The notes under the pieces are model-generated. The model saw nothing but the letters and a program-made list of their open reading frames with translations. It was not told the DNA's origin and made no database searches. Position numbers and translations under genes: made by a program. From Streptosporangium roseum DSM 43021 (GTDB taxonomy: Bacteria; Actinomycetota; Actinomycetes; Streptosporangiales; Streptosporangiaceae), in assembly GCF_000024865.1 (NCBI RefSeq), contig NC_013595.1, positions 2,852,001-2,916,000 on the forward strand: a stretch of DNA of 64,000 nucleotides, read 5' to 3'. Shown here piece after piece: positions 40,235-49,146 of the stretch. Each line of letters begins with the position of its first letter. The stretch's first letter is position 1.

Positions 40235-41140
40235 ATGGCACACACCCGGTTCGCCCCGGACCGGGGCCTGACCAGTCGCATGGTTCTGACCATGTTCCTG
40301 CTCGGACTGCTGTACGTCGTCTTCGTGAGCGTGCTGATCACGCTGGGCGTCCGGACGATCCTGGTGCTGCTCATAGCCGGCGGCACCCTGCTGGTGCAGT
40401 ACTTCATGTCCGATCGCATCGCGCTGTTCGCGATGCACGGACGTGAGGTCACCCCGGAGCAGGCCCCAGAGCTGCACGGCATGATCGACCGTCTCTCCGC
40501 CATGGCCGACATGCCCAAGCCGCGGGTGGCGATCGCCGATTCGGACGTCCCGAACGCGTTCGCCACCGGCCGCAACCAGAAGAAGGCCGTGGTGTGCGTG
40601 ACCACCGGCCTGCTGCGCCGCCTGGAGCGGGCCGAGCTTGAGGGCGTGCTCGCCCATGAGATGTCCCACGTCGCCCACCGCGACGTCGCCGTGATGACCG
40701 TCGCCTCGTTCCTCGGCATCGTCGCCGGGCTCATGACCAGGGTCGCGCTCTACAGCGGCCTGGGCGGGCGTGCCCGCGACGACCGCGGCGGCCTGCCGAT
40801 CGGCCTGATCATCATGCTGGTCTCCGCCCTGGTGTACGGGGTCAGTTTCCTGCTCACCCGCGCCCTGTCGCGCTACCGCGAGCTGGCCGCCGACCGCGCC
40901 GGAGCGCTGCTCACCCAGCGTCCCTCCGTCCTGGCCAGCGCGCTCGTCAAGATCAGCGGTGAGATGGCCCGCATCCCGACCAGGGACCTGCGCGAGGCCG
41001 AGCCGTTCAACGCCTTCTTCTTCGTCCCCGCGCTGTCCGGCGGCACGAGCCTGGCCACGCTGTTCGCGACCCATCCGCCGCTGAACCGGCGCCTGGAACA
41101 GCTCGCCAGGATCTCGGCCCAGCTCGGGCAGGGGGTGTGA
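40235..41140 (+). CDS. htpX: HtpX-type M48 membrane metalloprotease
   Basis: HtpX degrades misfolded membrane proteins. The 301-residue protein has two N-terminal helices (VLTMFLLGLLYVVFVSVLITLGVRTILVLLIAGGTLLVQYF), the zinc site LAHEMSHVAHRDV (HExxH), then two more helices and the third zinc ligand region ALSRYRELAADRAGALL. Its position inside the pspA-pspAA-pspAB group is a familiar actinobacterial arrangement. It has no good ribosome site; the leaderless hexamer upstream may give it separate expression. Confidence 0.96.
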   Translation: MAHTRFAPDRGLTSRMVLTMFLLGLLYVVFVSVLITLGVRTILVLLIAGGTLLVQYFMSDRIALFAMHGREVTPEQAPELHGMIDRLSAMADMPKPRVAIADSDVPNAFATGRNQKKAVVCVTTGLLRRLERAELEGVLAHEMSHVAHRDVAVMTVASFLGIVAGLMTRVALYSGLGGRARDDRGGLPIGLIIMLVSALVYGVSFLLTRALSRYRELAADRAGALLTQRPSVLASALVKISGEMARIPTRDLREAEPFNAFFFVPALSGGTSLATLFATHPPLNRRLEQLARISAQLGQGV

Positions 41141-41144
41141 CCCG

Positions 41145-41714
41145 GTGAAGTGGTGGGACGCGCTGCTGGGCCGTACCGAACCGGTGAAGCCGGACCTGGA
41201 CGCGCTGTTCGCGCTGCCGTCGGCGGCGGTGACCCTGCAGGCCGCGACCGGGCTGGCGCCGACCGGGACGGGGTCGGTCTGCTTCCGCTCGGCCGAGGGC
41301 GGGGCCTTCGCCGAGCTGGAGCGTGACGTCACCCAGCTGCTCGCCACCGGCGGCGGCCCGCCGGTGGAGGAGTCCAAGGACGCCTACGGCTACACCTGGC
41401 TGCTGGTGCGCCGCACGCCCGAGCAGGTCGGCGACCTGGTCACCGATCTGCACGCGGTCAACTCCTCCCTTGAGGCGGCGGGTTTCGGCCCCTCCCTGCT
41501 CTGCTCCCTGGTCGTGTTCGCCGACGAGTCCGCCCGCAAGCTCGCCCTGGTCTACCTCTACAAGCGGGGCACCTTCTACCCGTTCGCGCCGCTGTCGGGT
41601 CAGCACAGGGACAACGCGCTGGAGCTTCAGGTGCGTGCCGCGATCGAGGGGGAGCTCCCGATCGAGCCCGACCTCAGCCGCTGGTTCCCCCTGTGGGGCG
41701 CTCCCGGGCTCTAG
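41145..41714 (+). CDS. pspAB: PspA-associated protein PspAB
   Basis: The 189-residue protein (MKWWDALLGRTEPVKPDLDALFALPSAAVTLQ, SVCFRSAEGGAFAELERDV, DAYGYTWLLV, LALVYLYKRGTFYPFAPL) matches PspAB, the soluble alpha/beta partner of PspA in actinobacteria. The GTG begins 4 nt after the htpX stop, so it is cotranscribed. The next gene starts 4 nt after its stop, suggesting the operon extends into the DUF998/hydrolase gene. Confidence 0.9.
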   Translation: MKWWDALLGRTEPVKPDLDALFALPSAAVTLQAATGLAPTGTGSVCFRSAEGGAFAELERDVTQLLATGGGPPVEESKDAYGYTWLLVRRTPEQVGDLVTDLHAVNSSLEAAGFGPSLLCSLVVFADESARKLALVYLYKRGTFYPFAPLSGQHRDNALELQVRAAIEGELPIEPDLSRWFPLWGAPGL

Positions 41715-41718
41715 AGCG

Positions 41719-43158
41719 ATGCGCGCCCGGCGGAGGCTGACCTGGTTCGCGGCCTGCGGGTTCGTCATCGCGGGCCTGTGCTACAGCGCCTGGCTGCCGG
41801 CGCAGTTCCTCAACCCCGGGATCGGCGGGCCGGACGCGTACGTCAGCGAGCTGGCGGCGGCCGACCAGCCGTGGTCGTGGCTGGTGCGGGCCGCCGACGT
41901 GGTCGCCGGGATCGCCTGCCTGGCCGCGGTGGCCCTGGTCCCCGACGAGCGTCCCGGCCGGTGGGGCGCGGCCGGCTGGCTCGGTCTCGCGCTGCTGGGC
42001 GGGATGACGGTTCTGGACAGCGGCCTGTTCCCGCTGGACTGCGCCGCGCTGAGCGACCCCGTATGCGCGGCCGCCGAGGCGGCGGGGCGGGTCTCGCCGT
42101 CCCACCGGATCCATACGGCGACCAGCGCCCTGGCGTCCGCGGGAGCGATGATCAGCCTCGTGGCGCTGCCGGTGAGCGCGCTGCGGCGGCGCAGGTGGCC
42201 GCTCATCGGGTACGGCGGGGCGGTGCTGGCCGTGCTCATGGCCGTCGCCACGGTGTGGACCCTGGCGGCCATCGCGTCCGGCGCCCCGGTGGGGCTCGCG
42301 CAGCGGTTCCAGGTCGCGGTCATCGGGCTCTGGCTGCTGTTGCCGGGGGTCGCGCTGTGGCGCGACCGGACGATGGCGGCCCCGCCGAAGTCGCACGTCC
42401 TGCTGGAGGGGGCCGGGACGCCGCCGGTGCTGATCTGCGCGGGAATGGCGGGAGCGTGGTTCCACTGGGACCGGGTCGCCGCCGACCTCAGCCGCGACCA
42501 CGCGGTGATCCGGTTCGACCGGCCGGGCCTGGGCCTCAGCTCCGGCCACCGCAGGCCGCCCACGCTGCGCGAGGAGGCGGATCGGATCGGCGCGCTCGCG
42601 GGGGTGCCGGCGGTGGTGGTGGGGCACTCGGCGGCGGGCCGGCACGCGGAGGCCTTCGCCCGGCTCCACCCCGGGCGGGTGGCGGGGCTGGTGCTGGTCG
42701 ACCCCAGCTGCGAGTCCGCGGTGCGGCCCCGCGGCGCGGCGCGCGCGGCGGCCGTGCGCGCCGTACAGCGTGCCCTTCCCGCGCTGGGCGGCACGTTCGG
42801 CGCGACCGCCGTCGCCTGCCTGGCGCTGCCCTTCGCGCACCGCCTCCTCATGGGAGCGCACGACCGCGCCCGTGCCGTGTACGGCAGGGGCCGGGTCCTG
42901 GCCGCCGCGACGGCCGAGTGGCTCGCCTATCCGGACATGACCGCCGAGCTCGATGAGCTGCGCGGGACCCATCCCTTCCCGGAGATCCCCGTCGTCATCC
43001 TCAGCGCCGGTCCGGAGGACCGCTGCCACCACGACCTCGCCGAGCTCCTCGACGCCAAGCTGATCTCCCTGCCCGGCACCGGGCACGAGGTCCAGCTCGA
43101 AAGTCCCGAGGCGATCACCGAGGCGGTCCGGATGATTAGCAGATTTCACGATACGTAG
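41719..43158 (+). CDS. DUF998 membrane domain fused to alpha/beta hydrolase
   Basis: The 479-residue protein is a two-domain fusion. Residues 1-215 form about six membrane helices with DUF998 character (WFAACGFVIAGLCYSAWLPAQFLNPG, LGLALLGGMTVLDSGLFPLDCAALSDP, HTATSALASAGAMISLVALPVSALRR). Residues about 220-479 form an alpha/beta hydrolase with AGAWFHWDRVAADLSRDHAVIRFDRPGLGLSSG, nucleophile elbow VVVGHSAAGRHAEAFARLHPGRVAGLVLVDPS and catalytic His in LPGTGHEVQLESPEAI. It lies 4 nt after pspAB and 41 nt before lysX. A membrane-lipid esterase is the inference, possibly acting on LysX products. Confidence 0.88.
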   Translation: MRARRRLTWFAACGFVIAGLCYSAWLPAQFLNPGIGGPDAYVSELAAADQPWSWLVRAADVVAGIACLAAVALVPDERPGRWGAAGWLGLALLGGMTVLDSGLFPLDCAALSDPVCAAAEAAGRVSPSHRIHTATSALASAGAMISLVALPVSALRRRRWPLIGYGGAVLAVLMAVATVWTLAAIASGAPVGLAQRFQVAVIGLWLLLPGVALWRDRTMAAPPKSHVLLEGAGTPPVLICAGMAGAWFHWDRVAADLSRDHAVIRFDRPGLGLSSGHRRPPTLREEADRIGALAGVPAVVVGHSAAGRHAEAFARLHPGRVAGLVLVDPSCESAVRPRGAARAAAVRAVQRALPALGGTFGATAVACLALPFAHRLLMGAHDRARAVYGRGRVLAAATAEWLAYPDMTAELDELRGTHPFPEIPVVILSAGPEDRCHHDLAELLDAKLISLPGTGHEVQLESPEAITEAVRMISRFHDT

Positions 43159-43199
43159 CCGGGTATACGACCTGAGTAGCGATCACCTCGGGGGTGATG

Positions 43200-46100
43200 A
43201 TGGCATCTCGGCTGAAGGACCGGCGCTGGACGGCGACGGTGCCCCGGGCGCTGGGCGTGTTCTTCGCGGTGCTGGCGGCCTATTCGGCGCTCATCGCGCT
43301 CGTCGGGCCGGTCCGGAGGCTGCTGCGGCCGGCCACCGACGTGATCAGCACCAGCGTCTTCTCGGTCGAGGCGAACCTCGGCTACGCGGTGTTCCTGGCG
43401 ATCCTCGCCGGGGCACTCTCCCGCCACAAGCGCGCGGCGTACTGGCTGCTGGTGGTGCTGCTGTCGCTGACCCTCCTGCTCGACGTGCTCCTGCTGCCCC
43501 TGGTCTACCTCTTCGGCGACAGCGCCTTCCGGGGGCGCGAGTCCACCTGGCTCCTGGCCACCGGCGCCGTCAACCTGGTCTTCGTCACCGGCCTGCTGAC
43601 CGTGCTGGTGCTCGCGCGCCGCGAGTTCTACGCCAAGGTGCAGCGCGGCGCCTTCCGCAAGGCGCTGCTCACCCTCGCCCTCCTGTTCGCGGTGTCCTTC
43701 GGCGTCGCCTACCTGCTGGTCACGCTCTTCCCCGGCACGCTGGAGCCGCGGGGCAGGTTCGCCTGGGCGCTGGAGAAGTCACTGGGCGGCGCCGTCACCC
43801 TCGACCTCGACCGGGTCGGGCACCCGCCCGCCTGGGTCGGCTTCGTCGTGGGCCTGCTGACCGCCGTCGCGATCCTCTCCGCCTTCATGGTCCTTTTCCG
43901 CTCCCAGCAGGCCAGCGCCGAGCTGCCCCCGGACGAGGAGGCCGGGGTGCGCGCGCTGCTGGCCGCCACGGGAGAGCGCGACTCGCTCGGATACTTCGCC
44001 ACCCGCAGGGACCGGACCGCGATCTTCTCCCCCAGCGGCAAGGCGGCCGTCTCCTACCGGGTGGTCGCCGGGGTCAGCCTGGCCGGCGGCGACCCGATCG
44101 GAGACGTGGAGGCGTGGGAACCGGCCATCCGGACATGGATGGACCAGGCCGGGGAGTACGGCTGGACCCCGGCGGCCATCGGGGCGAGCGAGGAGGGCGC
44201 CAGGGCCTACAACCGGGCCGGGCTGCGGGTCCTGCAGCTCGGTGACGAGGCCGTGATCGAGGTCGCCCGCTTCACCCTGTCCGGCCGGGAGATGCGCGGC
44301 GTGCGGCAGGCGGTCAACCGGGTCGAGCGGGCCGGATACACCCTGCGCGTCCGGCGGCACGAGGAGCTGACCCCCCAGGAGATGCGCCGGATCATCGACC
44401 GGGCCGAGGCGTGGCGGGACACCGAGGCCGAACGCGGCTTCTCCATGGCGCTGGGACGCCTGGGCGACCCGGCGGACGGCAGGTGCGTGCTGGTCGAGGC
44501 GCTCGGGCCGGACGGCGGCCACGCCGCGCTGCTGTCGTTCGTGCCGTGGGGCGAGCACGGCCTCTCCCTGGACCTGATGCGCCGCGACCGCGAGGCCGAC
44601 AACGGCCTGACGGAGTTCATGGTCTCCGGCCTCGTCAGGCAGGCGCCCACGCTGGGCGTGGAGCGCGTCTCGCTGAACTTCGCGGTCTTCCGGGCCGCCT
44701 TCGAGGAGGGCGCGAGGATCGGCGCCGGGCCGGTGCTGCGGGCCTGGCGGGGGATGCTGCTGTTCTTCTCCCGCTGGTGGCAGCTGGAGTCGCTGTACCG
44801 GTCGAACGTGAAGTACCGCCCCGACTGGGTGCCGCGCTACCTCGCCTACGAGGACGGCCGGGACCTGCCCAAGGTCGGCCTCGCCTCGGTGATCGCCGAA
44901 GGCTTCCTGGGGCACGCGCCGAGCCTGCCCACCCTGTTGCGGCGTGGGGAGGGCCCGGCCCGCCCGGCGGTGGAGCCCCCCGCGGCGGCCCGTGCGGCCC
45001 TCGCGCCGGAGCCGGGCGAGAGCGGGGGGCGGGGCCCCGCCGTACCGGAACAGGTCAGGGTCCGGCTCGCCAAACTGGACCGGATCCGGGCCGGGGGCGG
45101 CGACCCCTACCCGGTGGGCTACCCGCGCACCCACACCGCCGCCGAGGTACGGCGGGCCCATCCCGGCCGGGCCGCCGACCTGCGGACCGGGGAGCGGGTG
45201 GCGGTGGCCGGAAGGGTGATGCTGGTCCGCGACCACGGCGGGCTGCTGTTCGCCACGGTCGCCGACTGGACCGGGACCCTCCAGCTCATGATCACCAAGG
45301 CCGCGGGGCTGGAGCGCTGGCGCGACACGGTGGACCTGGGCGACCACGTCGGCTGCGTCGGCGAGGTCGTCACCACCAGGACCGGGGAGCTGTCGGTGCT
45401 CGCAGAGGAGTGGGCGACGACCGCCAAGTGCCTGCGCCCGCCGCCCGGCAGGCGGCGCGGCGCGCCCGGCCAGGAGACGCGGGCCGGGCGGCGTCACCCC
45501 GGCCCGGTGACCGATCCCGAGGCCCGCGAGACGCTGCGGATCAGGGGGGCGGTCCTGCACGGCCTCCGCGACTCCCTGGTGCGGCGGGGCTTCCTGGAGG
45601 TCGAGACGCCGATCCTGCAGCCCGTCCACGGGGGCGCCTGCGCACGGCCGTTCGTCACCCACATGAACGCCTACGACATGCGGCTCTACCTGAGGATCGC
45701 GCCGGAGCTGCACCTCAAGCGGCTGTGCGTGGGCGGGGCGGAGCGGGTCTTCGAGCTCGGCCGGACCTTCCGCAACGAGGGGGTCTCCTACAAGCACAAC
45801 CCGGAGTTCACGATGCTGGAGGCCTACCAGGCCTACGCGGACTACCGGACGATGCTGGAGCTGGCCCGCGAGCTGGTCCAGGAGGCGGCCATCGCGGCGT
45901 TCGGCGCGCCGGTGATCCGCAGGCACGGGCAGGAGATTGACATCTCCGGCGTCTGGCGGACGGTCGGGGTCAACGAGGCCGTCTCGGAGGCGGCGGGGGA
46001 GCAGGTGACCGTGGACACCTCCGTCCAGGAGCTCCGCAAGCTGGCCGACCGGCTGGCGGTGCCGTACCACCCGAGGTGGGGGCGGGGCGCGATGCTCCTG

Positions 46101-46496
46101 GAGCTGTACGAGCGGCTGGTGGAGGAGCGGACCGCCGGGCCGGTCTTCTACACCGACTTCCCGTCGGAGGTGTCCCCGCTCACCCGGCCGCACCGCCAGG
46201 ACCCCAGGCTGGCCGAGCGGTGGGACCTGGTCGCCTACGGCGTCGAGCTCGGCACCGCCTACTCCGAGCTGGTCGACCCGGTCGAGCAGCGCCGCCGCCT
46301 GACCGAGCAGTCGCTGCTGGCCGCCGCCGGGGACCCGGAGGCGATGGAGCTGGATGAGGACTTCCTGCGCACGCTGGAGTACGCCATGCCGCCCACCGGC
46401 GGCCTCGGTATCGGAGTGGACCGGCTCATCATGTTGCTGACCGGGAAGTCGATCAGGCAGACCCTGTCCTTCCCGCTGGCGCGGCCCCGGGGGTGA
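43200..46496 (+). CDS. lysX: Bifunctional lysylphosphatidylglycerol synthetase / lysyl-tRNA synthetase
   Basis: LysX charges tRNA with lysine and transfers it to phosphatidylglycerol, reducing negative membrane charge and antimicrobial-peptide sensitivity. The 1098-residue protein has about seven N-terminal helices (residues 10-240), an MprF-type DUF2156 domain (about 260-560; RVSLNFAVFRAAFEEGARIG), a flexible linker, and an OB-fold (VAVAGRVMLVRDHGGLLFATVADWTGTLQLM). The class II LysRS core shows LRIAPELHLKRLCVGGAERVFELGRTFRNEG, PEFTMLEAYQAYADY and GGLGIGVDRLIMLLTGKSIR. The ATG at 43200 lies 5 nt after GGGGG; GTG 43194 and ATG 43197 are alternatives. Psp genes upstream make a membrane-stress neighbourhood. 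Confidence 0.96.
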   Translation: MASRLKDRRWTATVPRALGVFFAVLAAYSALIALVGPVRRLLRPATDVISTSVFSVEANLGYAVFLAILAGALSRHKRAAYWLLVVLLSLTLLLDVLLLPLVYLFGDSAFRGRESTWLLATGAVNLVFVTGLLTVLVLARREFYAKVQRGAFRKALLTLALLFAVSFGVAYLLVTLFPGTLEPRGRFAWALEKSLGGAVTLDLDRVGHPPAWVGFVVGLLTAVAILSAFMVLFRSQQASAELPPDEEAGVRALLAATGERDSLGYFATRRDRTAIFSPSGKAAVSYRVVAGVSLAGGDPIGDVEAWEPAIRTWMDQAGEYGWTPAAIGASEEGARAYNRAGLRVLQLGDEAVIEVARFTLSGREMRGVRQAVNRVERAGYTLRVRRHEELTPQEMRRIIDRAEAWRDTEAERGFSMALGRLGDPADGRCVLVEALGPDGGHAALLSFVPWGEHGLSLDLMRRDREADNGLTEFMVSGLVRQAPTLGVERVSLNFAVFRAAFEEGARIGAGPVLRAWRGMLLFFSRWWQLESLYRSNVKYRPDWVPRYLAYEDGRDLPKVGLASVIAEGFLGHAPSLPTLLRRGEGPARPAVEPPAAARAALAPEPGESGGRGPAVPEQVRVRLAKLDRIRAGGGDPYPVGYPRTHTAAEVRRAHPGRAADLRTGERVAVAGRVMLVRDHGGLLFATVADWTGTLQLMITKAAGLERWRDTVDLGDHVGCVGEVVTTRTGELSVLAEEWATTAKCLRPPPGRRRGAPGQETRAGRRHPGPVTDPEARETLRIRGAVLHGLRDSLVRRGFLEVETPILQPVHGGACARPFVTHMNAYDMRLYLRIAPELHLKRLCVGGAERVFELGRTFRNEGVSYKHNPEFTMLEAYQAYADYRTMLELARELVQEAAIAAFGAPVIRRHGQEIDISGVWRTVGVNEAVSEAAGEQVTVDTSVQELRKLADRLAVPYHPRWGRGAMLLELYERLVEERTAGPVFYTDFPSEVSPLTRPHRQDPRLAERWDLVAYGVELGTAYSELVDPVEQRRRLTEQSLLAAAGDPEAMELDEDFLRTLEYAMPPTGGLGIGVDRLIMLLTGKSIRQTLSFPLARPRG

Positions 46497-46562
46497 TGCA
46501 CTGACTGTGACCATTTGCCCTCACAATGGACCGTAAAAAGTCCTTAAAGGGAGGGTGTGGCT

Positions 46563-49007
46563 ATGCCGGACCTCGCGTCCTTGCGGCCTGGGGATCCCGA
46601 GCGGGTGCGGGAGTACCAGCTCACCGCGCGGCTCGGCGAGGGCGGGCAGGGGACGGTGTTTCTCGGCGTGTCGCCCACGGGTGCCCGCGTCGCGGTCAAG
46701 CTGCTCCGCGCCGACCTCGCCCAGGACGAGGAGGCGCTGGAGCGTTTCGTCCGCGAGGTCAGCACGACCCAGCGGGTCGCGCCGTTCTGCACCGCCGCGG
46801 TCATCGACACCGGCGTCGACCAGCACCGGCCCTACATCGTCAGCGAATACATCGACGGCCCGACGCTGGACGCCGTCGTGGCAGGCGAGGGGCCGCGCGA
46901 GGGCTCGGCCCTGCACCGCCTGGCGATCGGCACGGTGACCGCGCTCGTCGCGATCCACCAGGCCGGGATCGTGCACCGCGACTTCAAGCCCTCCAACGTG
47001 CTGCTCGCCCCCGACGGCCCCCGGGTGATCGACTTCGGCATCGCCAAGGCGCTCGACCGGACCTCCACGCTGACCGCGATGGCGATCGGCACCCCCTCCT
47101 ACATGACCCCCGAGCAGCTCGCGGGAGAGACCGCCGGCTCACCCGCCGACATGTTCGCCTGGGGCTGCACGATGGTCTTCGCGGCCACCGGCCAGCCGCC
47201 GTTCGGCACCGACAGCCTCCCCGCGATCTTCAACCGGATCATGAACATGGAGCCCGACCTGCGGGCGATCACCGATCCGGCCCTGCGTGACCTGGTGGGG
47301 CAGTGCCTGTCCAAGGACGCCGCCCTGCGGCCCACGGCGGGGGAGGCGCTGCTGCGGCTGCTGGGCCACGCCGGCGGCGCGCCGGGCGTGCCGGCACCCA
47401 CCGCGCCCCGCGGCATCCTCGCGGAGGGCTCGGCGGCGGCCGCGCAGCAGACGGGCCCCGGCTCCGGCGGCCAGGCCCCTGCCCAGCACCCCGGTGCGGG
47501 GCAGGGCGGCCATCCGTGGCAGACCGGGCCGGACGGCTATCCCCAGACCGGGCCGGGCCGGGCCCATCCCCACCAGACCGGCCCCGGAGGGTATCCGCAG
47601 CAGGGGCCGGGTAACCCGCACCCTCTGCAGACAGGTCCGGGAGGGCACCCGCAGGCCGGGCCGGGCTACCCGCAGCGGCAGACCGGGCCGGACGGCTACC
47701 CCCAGACCGGCCCCGGGGGCTACCCGCAGCAGGCCCACCACCAGCAGGGGCCGGGCTACCCGCAGCAGGCGGACGGCTACCTCCGGGGCGGGCCGGATGG
47801 CTACCCGCAGCAGGCGGCCCCGCAGCCCTACGGCAGCCCCGCGACCTACCCCTCCCGCGGCGCCTCGCCGTACCCGGGGCAGGGGCCGGAGCCCAGGAGC
47901 GGGCGCAAGGTCTGGGTGGCGGTCGGCGCGGGGCTCGCGGTCACGCTCGTCGCGGCCGTGGGGATCACGCTGGCGCTGCGCGGCACCACGCCCGACCCGA
48001 TCGTGTCCACCCACGCGGGCAGCACCTACCCGCCCGCCACCTCCCGGCCCGGCGACTCCACCCCCCAGGCCGGCGACCCCACCGCCACCCCCACCTCGGC
48101 GGTCTCCGTCCCGCCCCAGGCGACCAGGACGATCAAGCTTCCCGGCAGCTCGATCACGCTCCACGAGAGCGAGGACGACCCGATCAAGCTGAGCGCCTAC
48201 AGCCTCGACTGGGACAAGAACCTCTACGTCCGCGCCCCCGGCGGGAGCTTCGCCAAGAACGGCAAGTACTTCCAGTACACGACGAACGCCTCCGGCACCC
48301 ATGCGCTGGCCACCGACAAGGTCTACGACAAGAACAACTACGCCGTCGTCTCCGTCGTCGACCGGCGGTCGGGGTCGGTGAGCAAGATCAAGATCACCAA
48401 GGCGCCGGTCTACCCGACCCTGCCGCAGTGGTCCCCGGACGGCAGGCGGGGCCTGGTGACGCTGTACGAGGCGGTCGGCGACACCAGCAAGGAGTACGGC
48501 TACGCGGTCATCGACATCGCCAGGAAGAAGGCCGCCATCGTCCGCGTCAAGGAGAAGGACGCGGGCACCTGGAGCTACTTCTGGCGAGGGGACGGCCGGG
48601 CGGTCGGCACCTGGGCGCTGGCCGGCAAGACCCAGCGCATCCGTTTCTACGACCTGCAGGGCACCGTGCTGCAGACCCTGCTGGACGTCGGAACCCCGGT
48701 CACCGTGGAGGGCGACGACATCTCCCCGTCGGGCACGCTGCTCATGACGTACTGCAAGGGGACCGAGCGGGAGATCTGCATCTGGTCCACCGCCGCCGAC
48801 GCCGAGGCCCGGGTCAGGATCCCGTTCGCGACCAAACGGCTCATCGGCTGGTACGACGACCAGCACATCGCCGGCTGGCGGCGCAAGGGCACCGGCTACG
48901 AGGCGGTAGTGATCGACTTTCGGGGGCAGGTGAAGCGGGTGCTGGCCACCAGCACCGACGCCAAGGAGTACGAGAAGCAGTTCATGCGCTTCACCCGGGA
49001 GGGCTGA
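46563..49007 (+). CDS. Transmembrane serine/threonine protein kinase
   Basis: The 814-residue protein has an N-terminal cytoplasmic kinase: GEGGQGTVFLG (glycine loop), VAVKLL, IVHRDFKPSNVLLAPDGPRVIDFGIAK (catalytic and DFG loops), and GTPSYMTPEQ (activation segment). About 190 residues of repeats rich in Gly, Pro, Gln and Tyr (GPGGYPQ, GPDGYPQ types) follow. A single membrane helix (about 460-480, VWVAVGAGLAVTLVAAVGITLAL) and a Ser/Thr/Pro-rich stalk lead to an extracytoplasmic domain of about 300 residues. That domain resembles a beta-propeller of TolB/WD type (LPQWSPDGRRGLVTLYEAV, DDISPSGTLLMTYC). The ATG at 46563 has GGGAGG 8 nt upstream; the GTG at 46557 is too close to it. The signal sensed is unknown. 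Confidence 0.92.
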   Translation: MPDLASLRPGDPERVREYQLTARLGEGGQGTVFLGVSPTGARVAVKLLRADLAQDEEALERFVREVSTTQRVAPFCTAAVIDTGVDQHRPYIVSEYIDGPTLDAVVAGEGPREGSALHRLAIGTVTALVAIHQAGIVHRDFKPSNVLLAPDGPRVIDFGIAKALDRTSTLTAMAIGTPSYMTPEQLAGETAGSPADMFAWGCTMVFAATGQPPFGTDSLPAIFNRIMNMEPDLRAITDPALRDLVGQCLSKDAALRPTAGEALLRLLGHAGGAPGVPAPTAPRGILAEGSAAAAQQTGPGSGGQAPAQHPGAGQGGHPWQTGPDGYPQTGPGRAHPHQTGPGGYPQQGPGNPHPLQTGPGGHPQAGPGYPQRQTGPDGYPQTGPGGYPQQAHHQQGPGYPQQADGYLRGGPDGYPQQAAPQPYGSPATYPSRGASPYPGQGPEPRSGRKVWVAVGAGLAVTLVAAVGITLALRGTTPDPIVSTHAGSTYPPATSRPGDSTPQAGDPTATPTSAVSVPPQATRTIKLPGSSITLHESEDDPIKLSAYSLDWDKNLYVRAPGGSFAKNGKYFQYTTNASGTHALATDKVYDKNNYAVVSVVDRRSGSVSKIKITKAPVYPTLPQWSPDGRRGLVTLYEAVGDTSKEYGYAVIDIARKKAAIVRVKEKDAGTWSYFWRGDGRAVGTWALAGKTQRIRFYDLQGTVLQTLLDVGTPVTVEGDDISPSGTLLMTYCKGTEREICIWSTAADAEARVRIPFATKRLIGWYDDQHIAGWRRKGTGYEAVVIDFRGQVKRVLATSTDAKEYEKQFMRFTREG

Positions 49008-49146
49008 CGCGAGGGAGTGGACCCACGCCGAACACGCCGGGCTGCTCGCCCGGTGGCGGGAGCGCGCGGTGATCTGAAGTTCAAGATATGACAGGGCACA
49101 CCGGCGGCTCCCCGCCGCCGTCGACGCCCCGTGATGCCATGCACCT

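Noticed and set aside
43779..46514. A 911-codon open frame on the minus strand opposite lysX
   Set aside because: It is antisense to an intact LysX and lacks any protein signature; it is another GC-driven shadow.
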